Below are positions 1 to 13,075 of a stretch of 64,000 nucleotides of DNA, one piece after another. This DNA is from Dromiciops gliroides. Its lineage: Eukaryota; Chordata; Mammalia; Microbiotheria; Microbiotheriidae. The first letter of the stretch is position 1, and the number at the start of each line of letters is the position of its first letter. Under the pieces are notes generated by a model, which was not told where the DNA came from, ran no database searches, and was given only the letters and a program-made list of their open reading frames with translations. The translations under genes were made by a program, and so were the position numbers. Location: assembly GCF_019393635.1 (NCBI RefSeq), contig NC_057862.1, positions 676,257,314-676,321,313 on the forward strand. Reading direction: 5' to 3'.

Positions 1-139
1 ATCTGGTCAGGGACAGATCCAGGGAGAGAGATAATCACAGAGAGCAAGAAAAAAGAAAAAAATCAGAGGGAGAAGACACCGTATTAGAGAGAGAGATTTC
101 GCTTAACTCTTATATTTGTGTATGTTGGCCTCCCCTCCT

Positions 140-258
140 CCCCAGGAAAACATAAACTCCCTGAGGGCAGGCGTTATTTCTTCCGTCTTTGCATCTCCAG
201 AGGCTACCTAACAGCTCCTGCAACAGAGTAGTCGCGTAATAAATATCCACTGATTAAG
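140..258 (+). mobile_element. L2 LINE 3' end remnant
   Basis: AAACTCCCTGAGGGCAGG followed about 90 bp later by AATAAATATCCACTGA matches the L2 3' terminal module. Confidence 0.65.
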
Positions 259-3094
259 AGCGGAGGTAAAAGAAATTCAGGGTGAGATGCTGAGTCAAGG
301 CCAGAGCGAAGACAGAGATGGAAACTGAAAGACACAGATGCTCTAGACAGAGATAAACACAAATATGGGACAGAACTTCGGGTTTGCCTTTCTTGTTGTT
401 GATAATGATTGTTGCCAGAAGTAATGCCTCCCTGGAAAGGATAGCAGGGCAGATGTATTAGCAAATGAAGGCATAAAAACAAAAGGAGTATTTTTAAAGA
501 TACAACTTAGAAAGACATTCATTCTCTATTCTTAGGTAGTAGATAATGATTTCTAATTACTTGAACATCTATCTAGCCATACATCTGCCAGTCTACTGAA
601 GAATTCTATTGTGTAAAGCCATTTTACCAAATTTGCCCTTAGACAAATTCTCTTCTAGAATTGAAGTCCGTTGGAAGATAAAGGGCTGATCTTACTCGGG
701 CCCTGAAACCTGCCTGCTCCATCTGCTCTCCCACTTCTCGTCAGATATCATTGAACATTGCACAGAATTTTCTAGTTCTATTTCTCTCTGTACCTCTGTC
801 TCTATCTCAGACTGTCTCTGCTCTTCCTTCACCTTTTGGGAGGGGGGGAGTAATCTCTCTTTTTATTTCTGTTTCCCTCTCTAGTTTCATGAGTATGACT
901 CTGCCTTTTCCCGCTTGGGACGAAGTGGAGAGGGGAATTAATGACAACAGAAGGGAGGCTGAAAGAGGTTGGGGCAGAGGGAATGGGGTGGTAGAGGCAG
1001 GGAAAGGGCAGCCCCCAAATGTTCATTCTTTTCCATTGCCAGAGATGTTAAGAGTTCATTCTCCATGCTTCCCTCCCATCCCCCATTTTTGCCTCACCCT
1101 CCTAGACCCCATATATACATTTAGAAACTCCATCTTGCACACTCCAGAGCAGACCTGATTCCACTAATAAGAGCCAGAAAAAGAGCACAAGACCCGATGT
1201 TGGGGGGAGGACCCCAAAAAGTTTGTCTTTTTCCTCTCTTGTCCTTCCTTAAACCCTGGGAAAGTATTTCTGGCTATTACAACTTTGCCTCGTTCTTTTC
1301 TTCCTCTTTGCCTCATCTCCTTTCCCTCTAGCCAACCCTAAAGGAGCTCCATAATCCCAGGTTGAAATCTGAAGCTCCATGGATCCCAGCTCCAAAGACC
1401 CTTCCCACCCCATCGTATGCCACAACTTTCCTTGTCACTACCTTCCCCGACAACTGGAGGGTAAAAGGGATTCTTTGCCTAACCCTAGAACTAGCCAGCA
1501 CCCTCCAACAACTTCAGTCTTCTCCAATTCAGATCTGAGGCAGGAATTTTATTTTCAGAATCTCTGAGAGTCCCATTGTTTCCAAACTTTTTGTTTAAAT
1601 AAAATCATGATACTAACAATAGCAATACAGAAGAATTCCCTCGAGATGCTTGGAAATAGGTGCCTTTCTACCAAGAAAATAAGATCTAAGTGAAGGTGCC
1701 CCTCACTGGTGTCAAGGCTAAATGAAACCAATTTTCTCCTCCTCTCTCTTTTTCTTTTGATTAACTATTCCATTTCCCTACCCCCAAAGCCAGGAGCATA
1801 AGAAAGACATACCAAGTCACGTTTTAAAGCTGATAAGTCCACGGCAAGAGAACTGAGTGTCTATAGAGAAGGTATAGGGACTCGGGGCTAGGGGATCATG
1901 TTTATGGGGAGGGTCTAGGGGCCTTATTTCCTTTGTAGAAGACAGAGTAGGGGACTGACATCCAAAGGAATTAGAAAACCAAATAACTCTAGGTTCTGGA
2001 GGCTGAGAGATTGAAAGGAGAGAAGAATGGATAGTTTAGGGAGTTGGTGGAGAAGTGAAGGCTTAGAAGGCTGGAGGACCAAGGGACTGGGCATTGAAGG
2101 TCATTGGGACTGGGTTTGGGACCGAACAACTAAACAACTAGAAGACTAGTTGACTGAGGGTTCAGGGAGCTGAGAGACTGGGAAATTGGGGGGTGGGGTG
2201 CAGTGCTGAGGGCCTGAAAGTTTAGAAGAAAAGGAGACTGAAGATCTACAGGCCTGGGAGACTCAGGGTCTAGAGGCTGTATGAAAAGTACATTGTAAAC
2301 TGTTACTATTATAATTATAATTAGTATTATTATTAGACTGAAGGGTTTGAGGGCTAAAGTTCTAAGCAGCTGAGGGCCAAAGAATAAGCCCTGTCCTGTC
2401 CCCACCCCCAAGAGGCCTGAAGTTGCTATAACAATCTTGTTCTGAGAGGAGGAAAATTCCAGGGCCTTTCCTTGAAAACTTGGGGGGGGGGCAGGAATCG
2501 ATTAAGAAAAATTGTCACTTACCTCTTTTAGTTTACAAAAGTCAAAGGCCTTCAGTCCCAGAGGAAGTGATGGGGAAGAGAGTCCCAGGAGTCCTAGGGA
2601 GTCTACTTCCAAATCCATCAGTGTTGTCATGGAAGGGGGTGGGGTGGAGGGGAGGAGAGAAGACAGAGAATACAATATACACATATCAAACACATATAAA
2701 TCCATACAAACACACGAAAGACACTGAGACATGCCCATGCAGTACACCAACGAATCTTAACATGCCCACAATTATCTAAGTGCATAAACCCCACATTCAC
2801 ACCCACCCATGGCATACAGAAAATAACACCCGAGCCCAACTAGTCCTGAAGCTCATACAGGCACACACAGACACACATACACAGAGCCAGGAGACCCAAT
2901 CCCTGTGCTTACCAAATATCCTTCTCCCAAGCTGATTAGAAAGGAGTAAGTCCGGAGGCCGATGCCCCCCACCCACCCACTCTAAGAGAGAAAGCATCTT
3001 TTCCCTCTCTTTTCTTCCTTTCTTCTCTATTTGCTCGGGTTCCTTCAATAGGCCCTCCAGCCGGGCAGCCCCCAGCCTGCGCAGCCCCCCACAC

Positions 3095-3165
3095 TGCCAG
3101 ACGGGCTGTGGCCAGATGTCAATCACGCAATTAAGTAACGAGAGTTTGCAGGCCCCCTCCCCCTC
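3095..3165. promoter_or_regulatory. Candidate upstream regulatory element (TCAATCACGCAATTAAG)
   Basis: A short, high-complexity block with TGTCAATCACGCAATTAAG-type sequence contains a TAAT-core homeodomain site (AATTAA). It lies 1.6 kb upstream of the VAX2 start in a transposon-free zone. Conservation cannot be tested here. Confidence 0.3.
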
Positions 3166-3959
3166 ACGCCGACTCCTCGGTCTCGGTGTGTGTAGGTCTG
3201 TGAGCTCATAGCACTCCCCCGCCCCCAAGAACCTGCAACTTAAAATCTAGACCTTGAGGATCCAAACCTTCTCGACCGCTTATATTCGCCCTTTGGAATT
3301 GAGCGGGGGCGGGGACCGGGTAGGGGCCTGGCATAGGGGCCAGAGAGAGGGAAAGAAAAAAGGGGGAGGGGGGCTGGAGCTTAGGGATTCTCTGCGCTAG
3401 AGGCAAAGGTAGCTAAGAGTTATCTCCCCCTCCCCTAAGAAGAGGTTGATAAATGGGGGCGGGGGGGGGCGGGACATAGGTCTAAGGGGTGGTGGTACTG
3501 AATGAAGTACGCCAGATTTGCTGTCTACACGAACCAAATTCTCCTGATTCGCATGATTTCAGCCACCTTGTGCCCCTTCCAGCCGCATAGATACCGCTTT
3601 GTGTGTGTTTATAAACCCAGAGCAAGAGAGCAGAGGTAAAGGAAACCAGGCAGCTGGAGGCTCACCGCTCCTGAATGTCTCCTTTTCTTTTCTTCACCCC
3701 CATTTCCCTTTCTCCAAGGGGGGGCGAGGAGTGACCCCTTTTATTGCTAATAAGATTTCTTTTTTCCCTTTTCTCTCTTTGTCCCTTCTTTTTCCTCTCT
3801 CCCGCTATCTTTCCCCCTCTCGATATTCACCCTTTCTCCTGAATTCTCTCTTATGGGCCCAACTTCTTCCCCTTCCTTCCTTTCCCTCCCTTCTCCTCTC
3901 CGTTCCTTGTATCTCCCCTTGTCTCTGTCTCTGTGTGTGTCTCTCTCCTCCCTCATCTC

Positions 3960-4165
3960 CAGCCCCCGCAAACATTCAAGCTATTGATCTTGTACCAAAC
4001 CAAACCCAGCGCCTCGCTGAGGCCCCAGGGGTGGCATTGGCGGGCTCCGGGCCCATAACCGGGCTGTTTGAGCCCCTCAATTGAAAAGTGAAGACCAAAA
4101 AAATTAGGGGACTGGGGTGGCGAACTTGGGAAGTGACGGCTGTCTTCAAACTGACTTTCTGGGGT
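3960..4165. promoter_or_regulatory. Candidate proximal regulatory block
   Basis: Unique sequence with ATTGATC, CAATTGAAAAGTGAAG and AAAAAATTAGGGG motifs lies 570-770 bp upstream of the start codon, between polypyrimidine-rich and GC-rich DNA. Its texture suggests a proximal enhancer or promoter extension. There is no direct proof. Confidence 0.3.
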
Positions 4166-4439
4166 AACGGAGAAGTGCTCCAGCCCCCGAAGCGTTTACT
4201 TTTCCTCTTGCAGCTGCTGCACTCCACCTTCTTGGAAGAGGCCGCGGCTTGGGAGTGGAGAGGTCTCTTACCATCCCCCTACTTTTTTTACATTAAATAA
4301 CTCTCTCCGACTCCTGGCCCCTTCCCGGCTCGGGTCCCTGATCTCCAGCCCTATTTCCATCTCTAGTGTTCCCATCTCCCTTCCCAGTCCTCACCACCCC
4401 GGCCTGATCTCCATCTTCCCCTCCTTTCCCCACCATCCT

Positions 4440-5060
4440 TCCCCCAGACTTCTCCGGTCCCTCGGTCCCCGGACCCCCTCCCCCCACAGCCTCACGTGCG
4501 CCCGCCAGACCCCTCCCATCCAGTCCCGGAGCAGAACGACGGGTGCTCTGGGAGTGAAAACCCTAGTCTCTGGGCTCGTCAGCGCCCCTCCCTGCTGGAT
4601 CTGCTAGTGGGGGAAAGAGAGGGAGGGAGAGGCGGAGCCGAGGGGAGGTGCCGGCGGGGGTGGGGAGGAGGAGGGGGCGGAGATCTTCTCTCGCTCGATG
4701 CTAGCACCAGCCGCGGCGGCTGCTGCCGGCGGCATGGGCGATGGAGGAGCGGAGCAGGGACGCGGCCCCATCGGGTTGGCGGCAGCCGAGCGAATGCGGG
4801 AGCTGGGGAGCCGGGCGGAGCTGGGGAGCGCGGGGCGAGCCGGAGACTGGGCCCGTGGAGGGGCAGCAGGAGGAGGAGGAGGAGGGGGTGGGGGCAGCCG
4901 CGGGCTCAAGGACGTAGCGGGAACCTCGGCCACCAGCCCTGCAGCCGGATCTAAGGCGACCTGCACTGAGAGCGAGCGCCAGGCAGGAGCCAACGAAGCG
5001 GATTATTGCCGCCGGATCCTCGTCCGAGGTAAGGGCAGACGCACACTCCCAGCTCCCCTG
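4440..5060. promoter_or_regulatory. VAX2: CpG island / VAX2 promoter region
   Basis: GC content and CpG frequency rise sharply here compared with flanking DNA, with many CG dinucleotides through the 5' untranslated stretch and exon 1. No TATA box is evident, as expected for a developmental CpG-island promoter. The exact transcription start cannot be read from sequence. A CACGTG-like E-box (TCACGTGCG) lies at about 4492-4500. Confidence 0.75.
4734..5028 (+). CDS. VAX2: VAX2 exon 1 (residues 1-98)
   Basis: This exon encodes the variable N-terminal region, starting MGDGGAE as in human VAX2, with an Ala/Gly-rich stretch, nine consecutive glycines at residues 46-54, and the conserved segment VAGTSATSPA followed by YCRRILVR at the exon end. 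The start at 4734 is chosen because it matches the family start and has a strong context (GGCATGG, G at -3 and +4). An in-frame ATG at 4698 would add 12 residues (mostly Ala) in a weaker context and has no family counterpart that I recall. The donor is CCGAG|GTAAGG and leaves one base of an Asp codon. The exon lies in a CpG island. The Gly run is encoded mostly by GGA/GGG repeats and could vary in length between individuals. Confidence 0.93.
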
Positions 5061-5947
5061 TCCCCAAACCCTCTACGTTCTCGCTTCAGCCCATGCGGTG
5101 CCCACTCTCAAGCCCTTCTACTGCTTAATAAGCCCAGACCTCTGAAGCCCCCCCCCCCACGCTAAGCCTTTCTGCCATCTCCATGTTATTTGCTCCCCAT
5201 AATATCCCCACATTATACCACCCCCTAACCTGCTCTAACTCTTCGCAGATCTTCCACCTTCTTTCCTCTCCTCGCATCATCCCAAGTCTAGAAAGCCACC
5301 TCCCCGCCCCTCCAACCTTCTAACCCTCTGACCCGGAGGCATTCTCTTTGCTCAGCCCAGCTCACCCTTCCCACCTTCTCAACAGCCTAACCCTACTCCA
5401 ACTCCCCATGCCCTCCCCTCGCTTCTGGTCGGTCACACCAGCTGCTAAGACTTCTCCTGCCCCATCCTTCTGTCTCCCTCCATTCCTCCCCAAACTCTAC
5501 ACGGTCTTTTTCAAACTGAATCACCCCAGGCCTTAGGGGTTTTCCCGCTAACCCTCTAAACCTCTCCCCGCTAACTCCGTAAGCCTCTCTAAACACGACC
5601 AGTCTCTCCTCATCCCCTATCACCCCAGCTCTTCTGACCCTGCCTCCAAGCTCTCTAATATGCCCCACAAATCCCTCCAAGCCCCACTGCCTCGATCCCG
5701 AGGTCCCTCCAGGACCATAGAGAGGGGAGGCTAATGAGGAGCGGAGTGGCCAGGGCTCCCCCAATCCCTAGCCTGGCTCCCTTGTCTTCTCTTTTCTCCC
5801 TGGAGAGTCGAGTCCGAGGGCCAGGGGTTGAGAGTGTTCAGAGAGGTTGACTGTTTTCCTCCCACTGTCAAAGCCCTCCTCCCCTTGTCCTAAGCTCTCT
5901 GCTTAGGAAGCTGGGATTCCCAGACTGCTGGGGTTATTGTGATAGAG

Positions 5948-6062
<115 letters not shown>

Positions 6063-6894
6063 GCACACATAGAGAGGAACACACACAGGCGCACACACAC
6101 ACGCACACGCACACGCACCCCGCCGGGGCTGTCGCGGAGGAAGAGCGTCACGCAAGCATCACTGGAGGGGTTTCGGGCCATGGGGAGGGAGGAAGGGGCT
6201 GCAGCTGCTTAGATTGCAAAAGGAAAAAAATGTGCCCTAGCCCCCCACCCCACCCCATTCCCCACCCCACCGCCTCCCTCCACTCCCGGGCCTGCCCAAT
6301 CTTCAGTCTACAGTGGCTGGGACCCGGGCTCGGGTTCAGACTCGGGCTGGGCTTGCAGAGCCGAGGCCCACTCGGTCCTCAGGCCGTCAGGGCATTTTTG
6401 GTTGTAGCTAGAGATACCAACTGAGCAAAAAGAAAACAACTCAAACAACAAGAACAACAACAAAAAAATCCTCATTCTTCCCTCTCCGAGTGTCCCCTCC
6501 TCGCCCCCCCCCCCCACCTTCAGCCGCTCTTCCTTTCGCCCACTTTTGATTCTTCTTCCCGGCCTCTTCTCCATCTCTTTCCTTCCCTCTTTTTTCTTTC
6601 TTTCTCGATCTCCTTCCTTCTCTTCATTACTCGTTTCCTAGGTTCCCTCTTTCTTTTCCTTCCCTCTCCCCTCCTTCCTCACTATCTCGGTCTCTGACTC
6701 CCCATCTCCCCCCCCCCTTTCTCTCTTTGCCTGCCCATTTCTTATCGCTCAATCCGGGGTCCAAAGCGAAGAAGTCCATGAATTGGCCCAAATCCTCCCC
6801 CTAACACCTTTAGGCGAATCTCACCCGCCCACCCCCTCCTAGCCCAGCAATAGAAGCTGCTCAGGTGCCCCTCCCAGCTGGGGCGGGGGAGGGG

Positions 6895-7140
6895 GGCGCG
6901 GGAAAAACTACAGTTCATTTAAGCACAGAAGGTGGGGAAAGTTGAAAGCCGAGCAGAAACAAGTGAAAAGACCTTTTGTCACCCCTTTTAATACCTGATG
7001 AAGTCCCATCCGCCAGTCTCCTTTATTCCACTAAAAACAAACAAACAAAAACCACCTCCCAACCAACCGTCGCCGAATGAAATGTCGGCTCTCACGGATC
7101 TTGTCCCTGATCTGCGCCATTTGTGCCAGACTTAAAGGTC
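6895..7140. promoter_or_regulatory. Candidate intronic enhancer
   Basis: A high-complexity block includes TTCATTTAAGCACAG, AACAAGTGAAAAG, CCTTTTGTCACCC and TTTTAATACCTGATG, with TCF-like and homeodomain-like cores. It sits 1.9 kb into intron 1 in DNA that lacks transposons. Enhancer function is inferred from sequence texture and context only. Confidence 0.3.
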
Positions 7141-7599
7141 TATTTTGTCTTTTTTGTCTCTTTCCTGTTGCACTTTTCCGCTCTCTTTCTGCCCATTTCC
7201 TTCCTTTCCTTTTTTTTCCTTTCTATTTTCTCTTCTCTGCTGCTTCTTTACTTTTTCTCTTCTCTTTCATTTCCTCCTCTCTTTTTTATGTTGTCTCTCT
7301 TTCTCTTCCCTCTCCCTCTCTTCTTCCATCCACGTTTCTATTCTTCATCCTAGCTCCTGCTCTAGGATGTGTGGATTTCCCTGCAGGGCTCCCGGGCCTC
7401 TTCTGCCCTTCAGTCTGCGTATTTTCTTCCTTGTATTTCCTTTCCCCCACCTCACCCTAACACACTGAGACCGATCTGTGCCTAAACTGTGAGTCCCAGG
7501 GGGAGGAAAGGTTAAGGGGACGGGTGAGGAATTGGGAGTGGGTTGGGCCAAATCGTGGGTAGGGTGAAGAAGCTCCGGGGAAGAATACCATGCCAGCCT

Positions 7600-8045
7600 G
7601 CCCTACGATGTTTGTCCCAAACGGGACATGGAATGCTTAAATGAAATCCTCGGCCACGTATGTATTTGCACAAACAGACCCGGAGATTCAGAGAAGGGAA
7701 GGTGGGAGTGGGTGAAGAAATGAGATGCGTTTGAATGTGTACCTCAGAATCTGCGTGTCCAGCCGAAATTGAGATACAATGCCTGGATTTACTCAGAGAT
7801 AGAAAAGAGTTGCTTTGTATTTTATCTTAGACCAAATACACCTACCGGTAGTTTGTTTGCATTTATGTTTATTTTAAAATAATGGAATACATAATTTACA
7901 TGTGATTTCCCTAAAGTTTTTTTTAGTCATAATTAGTATCAACATGTCCGATTTCGAAAAATGCGGGAAAAGCCCCAATGAACAATTCTCTGCCACCTAA
8001 CGAAACCACAATCTCTGCAATTTGCTGCTGCCTCTGCCGCCTTTA
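7600..8045. promoter_or_regulatory. Candidate AT-rich intronic enhancer with forkhead and TAAT cores
   Basis: The block holds GTTTGTTTGCATTTATG, TGTTTATTTT (forkhead-like), TCATAATTAGTATC and TTTAATTTGAG homeodomain cores in unique sequence. It is flanked by DNA without interspersed repeats. Conservation and activity are untested. Confidence 0.3.
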
Positions 8046-8089
8046 ATTTGAGAGCCAGGAAGATTAGATTGTAGATAAGGATTGAGAGA

Positions 8090-8198
8090 TGGGTGGATAG
8101 AGAGATAGCCTTGAGAGAGTGATAAATTGGTAAAAAGGTAGATAAATAGAGATGGATGGCTCCATAGCCAGAGGATGGATGGATAGATAGATAGACAC

Positions 8199-8239
<41 letters not shown>

Positions 8240-8290
8240 TATGGACTTGTGGATGGGTGAATAAAGTGTTTAAATAGCTAGGTGGATGGA
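8090..8290. repeat. Degenerate GATA/GACA microsatellite
   Basis: Imperfect GATA, GATG and GACA tetranucleotides are most regular at 8175-8240 (GACA)n. Confidence 0.85.
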
Positions 8291-9189
8291 TAGATGCAAA
8301 AGGCCTTTCCTATGGGGAATGTAAGGGAAGGAGGGATATATGGTGTAGCCCATAGACCATAAGATAAATAGAGGAAATGACAGGGAGATAGAGATAAGAA
8401 GACAGCTTCCGAAGTGGGTAATCCTTAAAGATCTCTCTCCCTTACTGTCCTCCCACAAACAAAATCTAAATGGAGAAAGCCTGGAGTTCAGCCCATCTTA
8501 CTCCAAAGGGTTGTTGTTCATGAAGCCAGAGGGAACTGCTGAGGTTCCTGGCAAAGGTTTCATTCCTCCAGCCCAGGACTGCAGATTACCAGCACTGAGC
8601 CCCAGAGAAAGTGTGGGGTTGGATCTGGTTAGATTATGGAAAGCTGATGCATCAGATCTAAGGTGGACTCAGGTGTTTGGTACCCAAGCTGCTTTCTTAA
8701 GCAACTGCATTTCACAGGCTTCCAACCATGGAAATCCACAGGCCTTCATAGCATCGCAGGCACCCACAGACATGGTGGTCACATGTGAGTGAATGTGTTC
8801 CTTTGTAGATACAGTTAGTGTGGGTAAATCCGGAGGGAAGAAGGCCACAAGATGAAAGAGAGGAGCAGTCTTTTGGAAGGGCTCAGGTCTTTGCACAGAA
8901 ATGTACAGCAGATGGACACCAGCTCAGACAATCAGAATTCCAATGATCTGTGTGGAGGCCCCACTAACCCTAGAGAATGTATAGAAAGACAGATAGGACA
9001 TATGTCTAAACAATACTCCTATGTATGGAGAAGCATGCTTTAGTGTGTCTGTGCATGATATTTACAAGCACACAACACAGTGCATCTAGAGATCTAAAGA
9101 CAAAATAAACGGGGAGGGAGGGAGGGGGAGAGACAGACAGAGAGAGGGGGCAACAGAGCTCCATCTAGGTTAACACTGTGTATATGATA

Positions 9190-9740
9190 TTTTTGTTTGA
9201 TTTGATTTCATTAGTATAGGGACCTCCTAGTGAGAAAGTTCTTATCAATTCCAGATCAGCATCCGATCTACAGTTTGTTATCTTGGAGTAGCCAGGGGTC
9301 CCTTTATTATCTTTAATTATGCAGAAACACAGGTGGCACAATGGATAGTTTGCTATTCCTCAAGTCAAGAAGACTTGAGTTAAAAAGTCTGGCTGCAAAC
9401 ACTTGTGTGACTCTGAGCAAGTTACTCAACCTGTTTTCTCACCTGAAAAATAAGGATAATAATAAAACCTACCTACCAGGGTTGTTGTAAGGATCAAATG
9501 AGATAATATTTGTGAAGTCCTTAACACAGTATCTGGCTAGTTGTTGGTATATAAATGGTAGCTTTTGTTCTTACTATAAAATTATATATATATTATAAAT
9601 ATATTCTTACTATAAAATTATATATATTATATATATTCTTAAAGTTGCCTGTTTAATTGACTAGCCAAAGGTCACATGCCCATTATTTATCAAAGGCATA
9701 TTTGAACTCTGTGGCTGGCTTGCTATTATAATCATATAAT
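9190..9740 (-). mobile_element. Old tRNA-type SINE (minus) split by a CORE-SINE
   Basis: GATTTCATTAGTATAGGGA at about 9202 begins a reverse-oriented SINE that resumes near 9640 (AGCCAAAGGTCACATG...TTTGAACTC). Between them is a plus-strand MIR/MAR1 element. Family name is uncertain. Confidence 0.5.
9322..9575 (+). mobile_element. MIR/MAR1-type CORE-SINE
   Basis: GGTGGCACAATGGATAG, GTGTGACTCTGAGCAAG, ACCTACCAGGGTTGTTG and AATGAGATAATATTTGTG occur in consensus order. An (AT)-rich tail follows to about 9640. Confidence 0.75.
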
Positions 9741-9804
9741 GAGTAAATGTACATGCCTATATAGCACAAATGAACATATATACCCATCAAGATATCCAAG
9801 AATA

Positions 9805-9960
9805 TATTCCATTGCAGTAACTGTACCTGTGCTGGATCATACCTTCTCTACAACTTAAAATCCTGGAAAGTTATGTGAGTTAAGTGACTTGTCCAGGATC
9901 ACACAGCCAGCATCAGCTTCTGAGGCCAGCTCCCTCTCCCCTATACCATATTGCTATCGT
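9805..9960 (-). mobile_element. Old tRNA-type SINE, reverse orientation
   Basis: TTAAGTGACTTGTCCAGGATCACACAGCC followed by a CTGAGGCCAGCTCCCT-type end is the reverse complement of a SINE head. Confidence 0.6.
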
Positions 9961-10429
9961 GTCTTTAAAGACACATATTTATGTGCCCTGTTATTTATAT
10001 TATGGGAAAGAAAAAGAAAAAGAGGTGATATTTGTATAGTGCTTTAAATTTTACCAATACCTCACATCCATTAACTTCGACCTCCAATGCCTCAAGGCGA
10101 AGAGGGGTACTTTGAGATGACTGTTCCAGCAAACAGGAAGCTCAGAGGTGTTCTACCGTGCTGGAAGCTTTCATTTGAGCAGGGACCCAGTGATGGACTG
10201 TGTGTCTATTATCGGCTAACCTCAAGATTAGACCGAGCAAGGTGGATTACCCACGAGGATCACCTGGAGAGGTGAAAGGATGACCCACATGGATTAAATC
10301 CGAGATGTGTGGGAAATTGTACTGAATAACAGACATCTACATGTCTGCCAAAATACCTAAAAGGATCTCTGAGTGCATCCATGGAGTACTCTCTCCAAAG
10401 GATACGGTGGATTGTAATCCATGCACTCC

Positions 10430-11620
10430 TTCGCCTAAAAACAATTAAGTGCCTACTATGTGGAAAGCCATCTCATTCTGTTCAGATGCCTCATCTAAAA
10501 ATCCCCCATAGAGGACTCACCTTTCTTTAAGAATATAGCTATGTTTTCCTCAGGTTGGGGAACTCTCCATGGGAGAACTACCAGATGGCGACCCATGGGC
10601 AGATCACAGGATAATAAATCTAGAACTGGAACCAAGCCATCAAAAGCTCCTACCATTTCTGAGGCAGAGTGCTGGAACTACAAATACCCCAAAGGGGGAA
10701 GGAGGTGGGGGATGAAAACACTTCCTCTCCTCAAGAAGTTTACATTCTTGGGGAGAGGGGAAAGACAACATAATCCTACAAATAAATGCAAACCATAAAC
10801 AAAGCAAACACAAGATAATCAATTGTAGCGGAAGGCACCAGGAACCGGGGAGGGGAAGTACAAGGAAAACTCCGCCATAGAGGAAGTGATGCCAAAGTTA
10901 GACTTTGAAGAAACTAGTGATTCTAAGAGGCAGAACTGAGGAGTGAGTGCTTTTTAGGCACAGGAAACGTGTGCGTGTCCAGATGGAGGTGGGATATTCT
11001 ATAGGAGGGTAGCAGGAAGGTCATTTTGAGGATTTAGTTGGAAGTGATGTGTAATAAGCCATGAAAGGTAGACTAGGTCCCTATCGTAAAGGACCCTAAA
11101 TCCGGGGCTCCGCCCTAGAAGTGATAGGGATTGTCCGTTAAATTGATTGCCTTTGTTTTGTTACACCACCTTCATTTCCATCTGTATATCTACGCGGCTT
11201 TCCTCGAGCCATCAAAGGAACCTTCGCATTGGAGTTTGTTGAGCAGGGGAATGTCGTGATCAGACCACTGTATTAGGGAAATCATTTTAGGATGGAGGAT
11301 GGGTCAGAGCGGGGAGAGACTGGAAGCAGAGATCGATCAGGAGGCTATTGCAGTAATCCAGGCAAGAGGTACTTCAGGCCTAAAAGTGACGAACCGAGTT
11401 AGGAGAGATGAGGGGATGGACGGGAGAAATATTGGGATGATGGAATCAACAAGATTTGACAAGTGGTTCAGTGAGTGGCAAGAGGAAGAAGAAAGTAGAG
11501 CTTGACTTGTAGGTTGGGAGCCTGGGCAAGTGAGTGGAAAGATGGTGGTGCCCCAGACAGAAATGGGAAAATTAAGGAGAGCAGGTTTGGACAGTCACAC
11601 AGCAATTAAATATCACAAGG
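10430..11620 (+). repeat. Long dispersed repeat of unassigned family
   Basis: Modules seen elsewhere in the window occur in order: AAGTGCCTACTATGTG, CAAGAAGTTTACATTC, GGAGGCTATTGCAGTAATCC, GGATGGTGGTGCCC. The element is old and interrupted. About 85 bp near 11115-11200 is foreign to the rest. I do not know the family name. Confidence 0.5.
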
Positions 11621-11631
11621 CTTTGGCTGAG

Positions 11632-11633
<2 letters not shown>

Positions 11634-11686
<53 letters not shown>
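11634..11686. repeat. (TG)n microsatellite
   Basis: Pure GT dinucleotide run of about 50 bp. Confidence 0.97.
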
Positions 11687-11688
<2 letters not shown>

Positions 11689-11689
11689 G

Positions 11690-11880
11690 GACTACTTTGG
11701 CAGTCTGGTGAAGTCTATGGACCCCTTCTTAGAATATTATTTTAAAATGCATAAAATAAAATATACAGCATTACAATGAAAATGAATTTATTGAAATAAA
11801 AAATGTAATTTTTTCCACAGTCAAGTTTACTTGAATCTATTATGAAATCTATTCACAGGTTCTAAGTTAAAAATCCTTTC
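11690..11880. repeat. Dispersed AT-rich repeat, unassigned
   Basis: CTATGGACCCCTTCTTAGAAT and following AAATGCATAAAATAAAAT resemble a widely dispersed mammalian repeat that I cannot name. Confidence 0.35.
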
Positions 11881-12090
11881 ACACAATGCCTTCTCAGATT
11901 ATCTTCCTCCAATTCTGTATATATCATGTTATATGACTATTTATTTACATGTCTTGTACATTAGAATGTGTGCATAATCTTTGAAATCAGAGACTGCTTT
12001 TGTCTTTTTTTATATATCCCCCAAATTTTTCACCGCATCTGGCCCTTCATACATGCTAGATTGACTGGCAGTATATTTAGTCTTACTTTA
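11881..12090 (+). mobile_element. L2 LINE 3' fragment
   Basis: TACATTAGAATGTG, AGAGACTGCTTTTGTCTTTTT and a CATCTGGCCCTTCATACATGCT end are diverged L2 tail motifs. Confidence 0.5.
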
Positions 12091-12119
12091 ACAAGGACCT
12101 TATTCTCGTATTTTTAAAT

Positions 12120-13075
<956 letters not shown>

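Larger units (their letters stand above)
259..4439. other. VAX2 upstream region, mostly unique DNA
   Basis: No protein gene and no SINE or LINE copy was recognised here after the L2 tail at 140-258. The stretch 1850-2400 is purine-rich and quasi-repetitive (variants of GGCTGAGAGACTGG). Blocks near 3095-3160, 3480-3600 and 3960-4160 have mixed-complexity, homeodomain-motif-containing sequence that could be enhancers. Confidence 0.6.

Noticed and set aside
4698..4733. Upstream in-frame ATG as the VAX2 start
   Set aside because: It has a weaker context, adds only an Ala-rich extension, and the family starts MGDGG at 4734.
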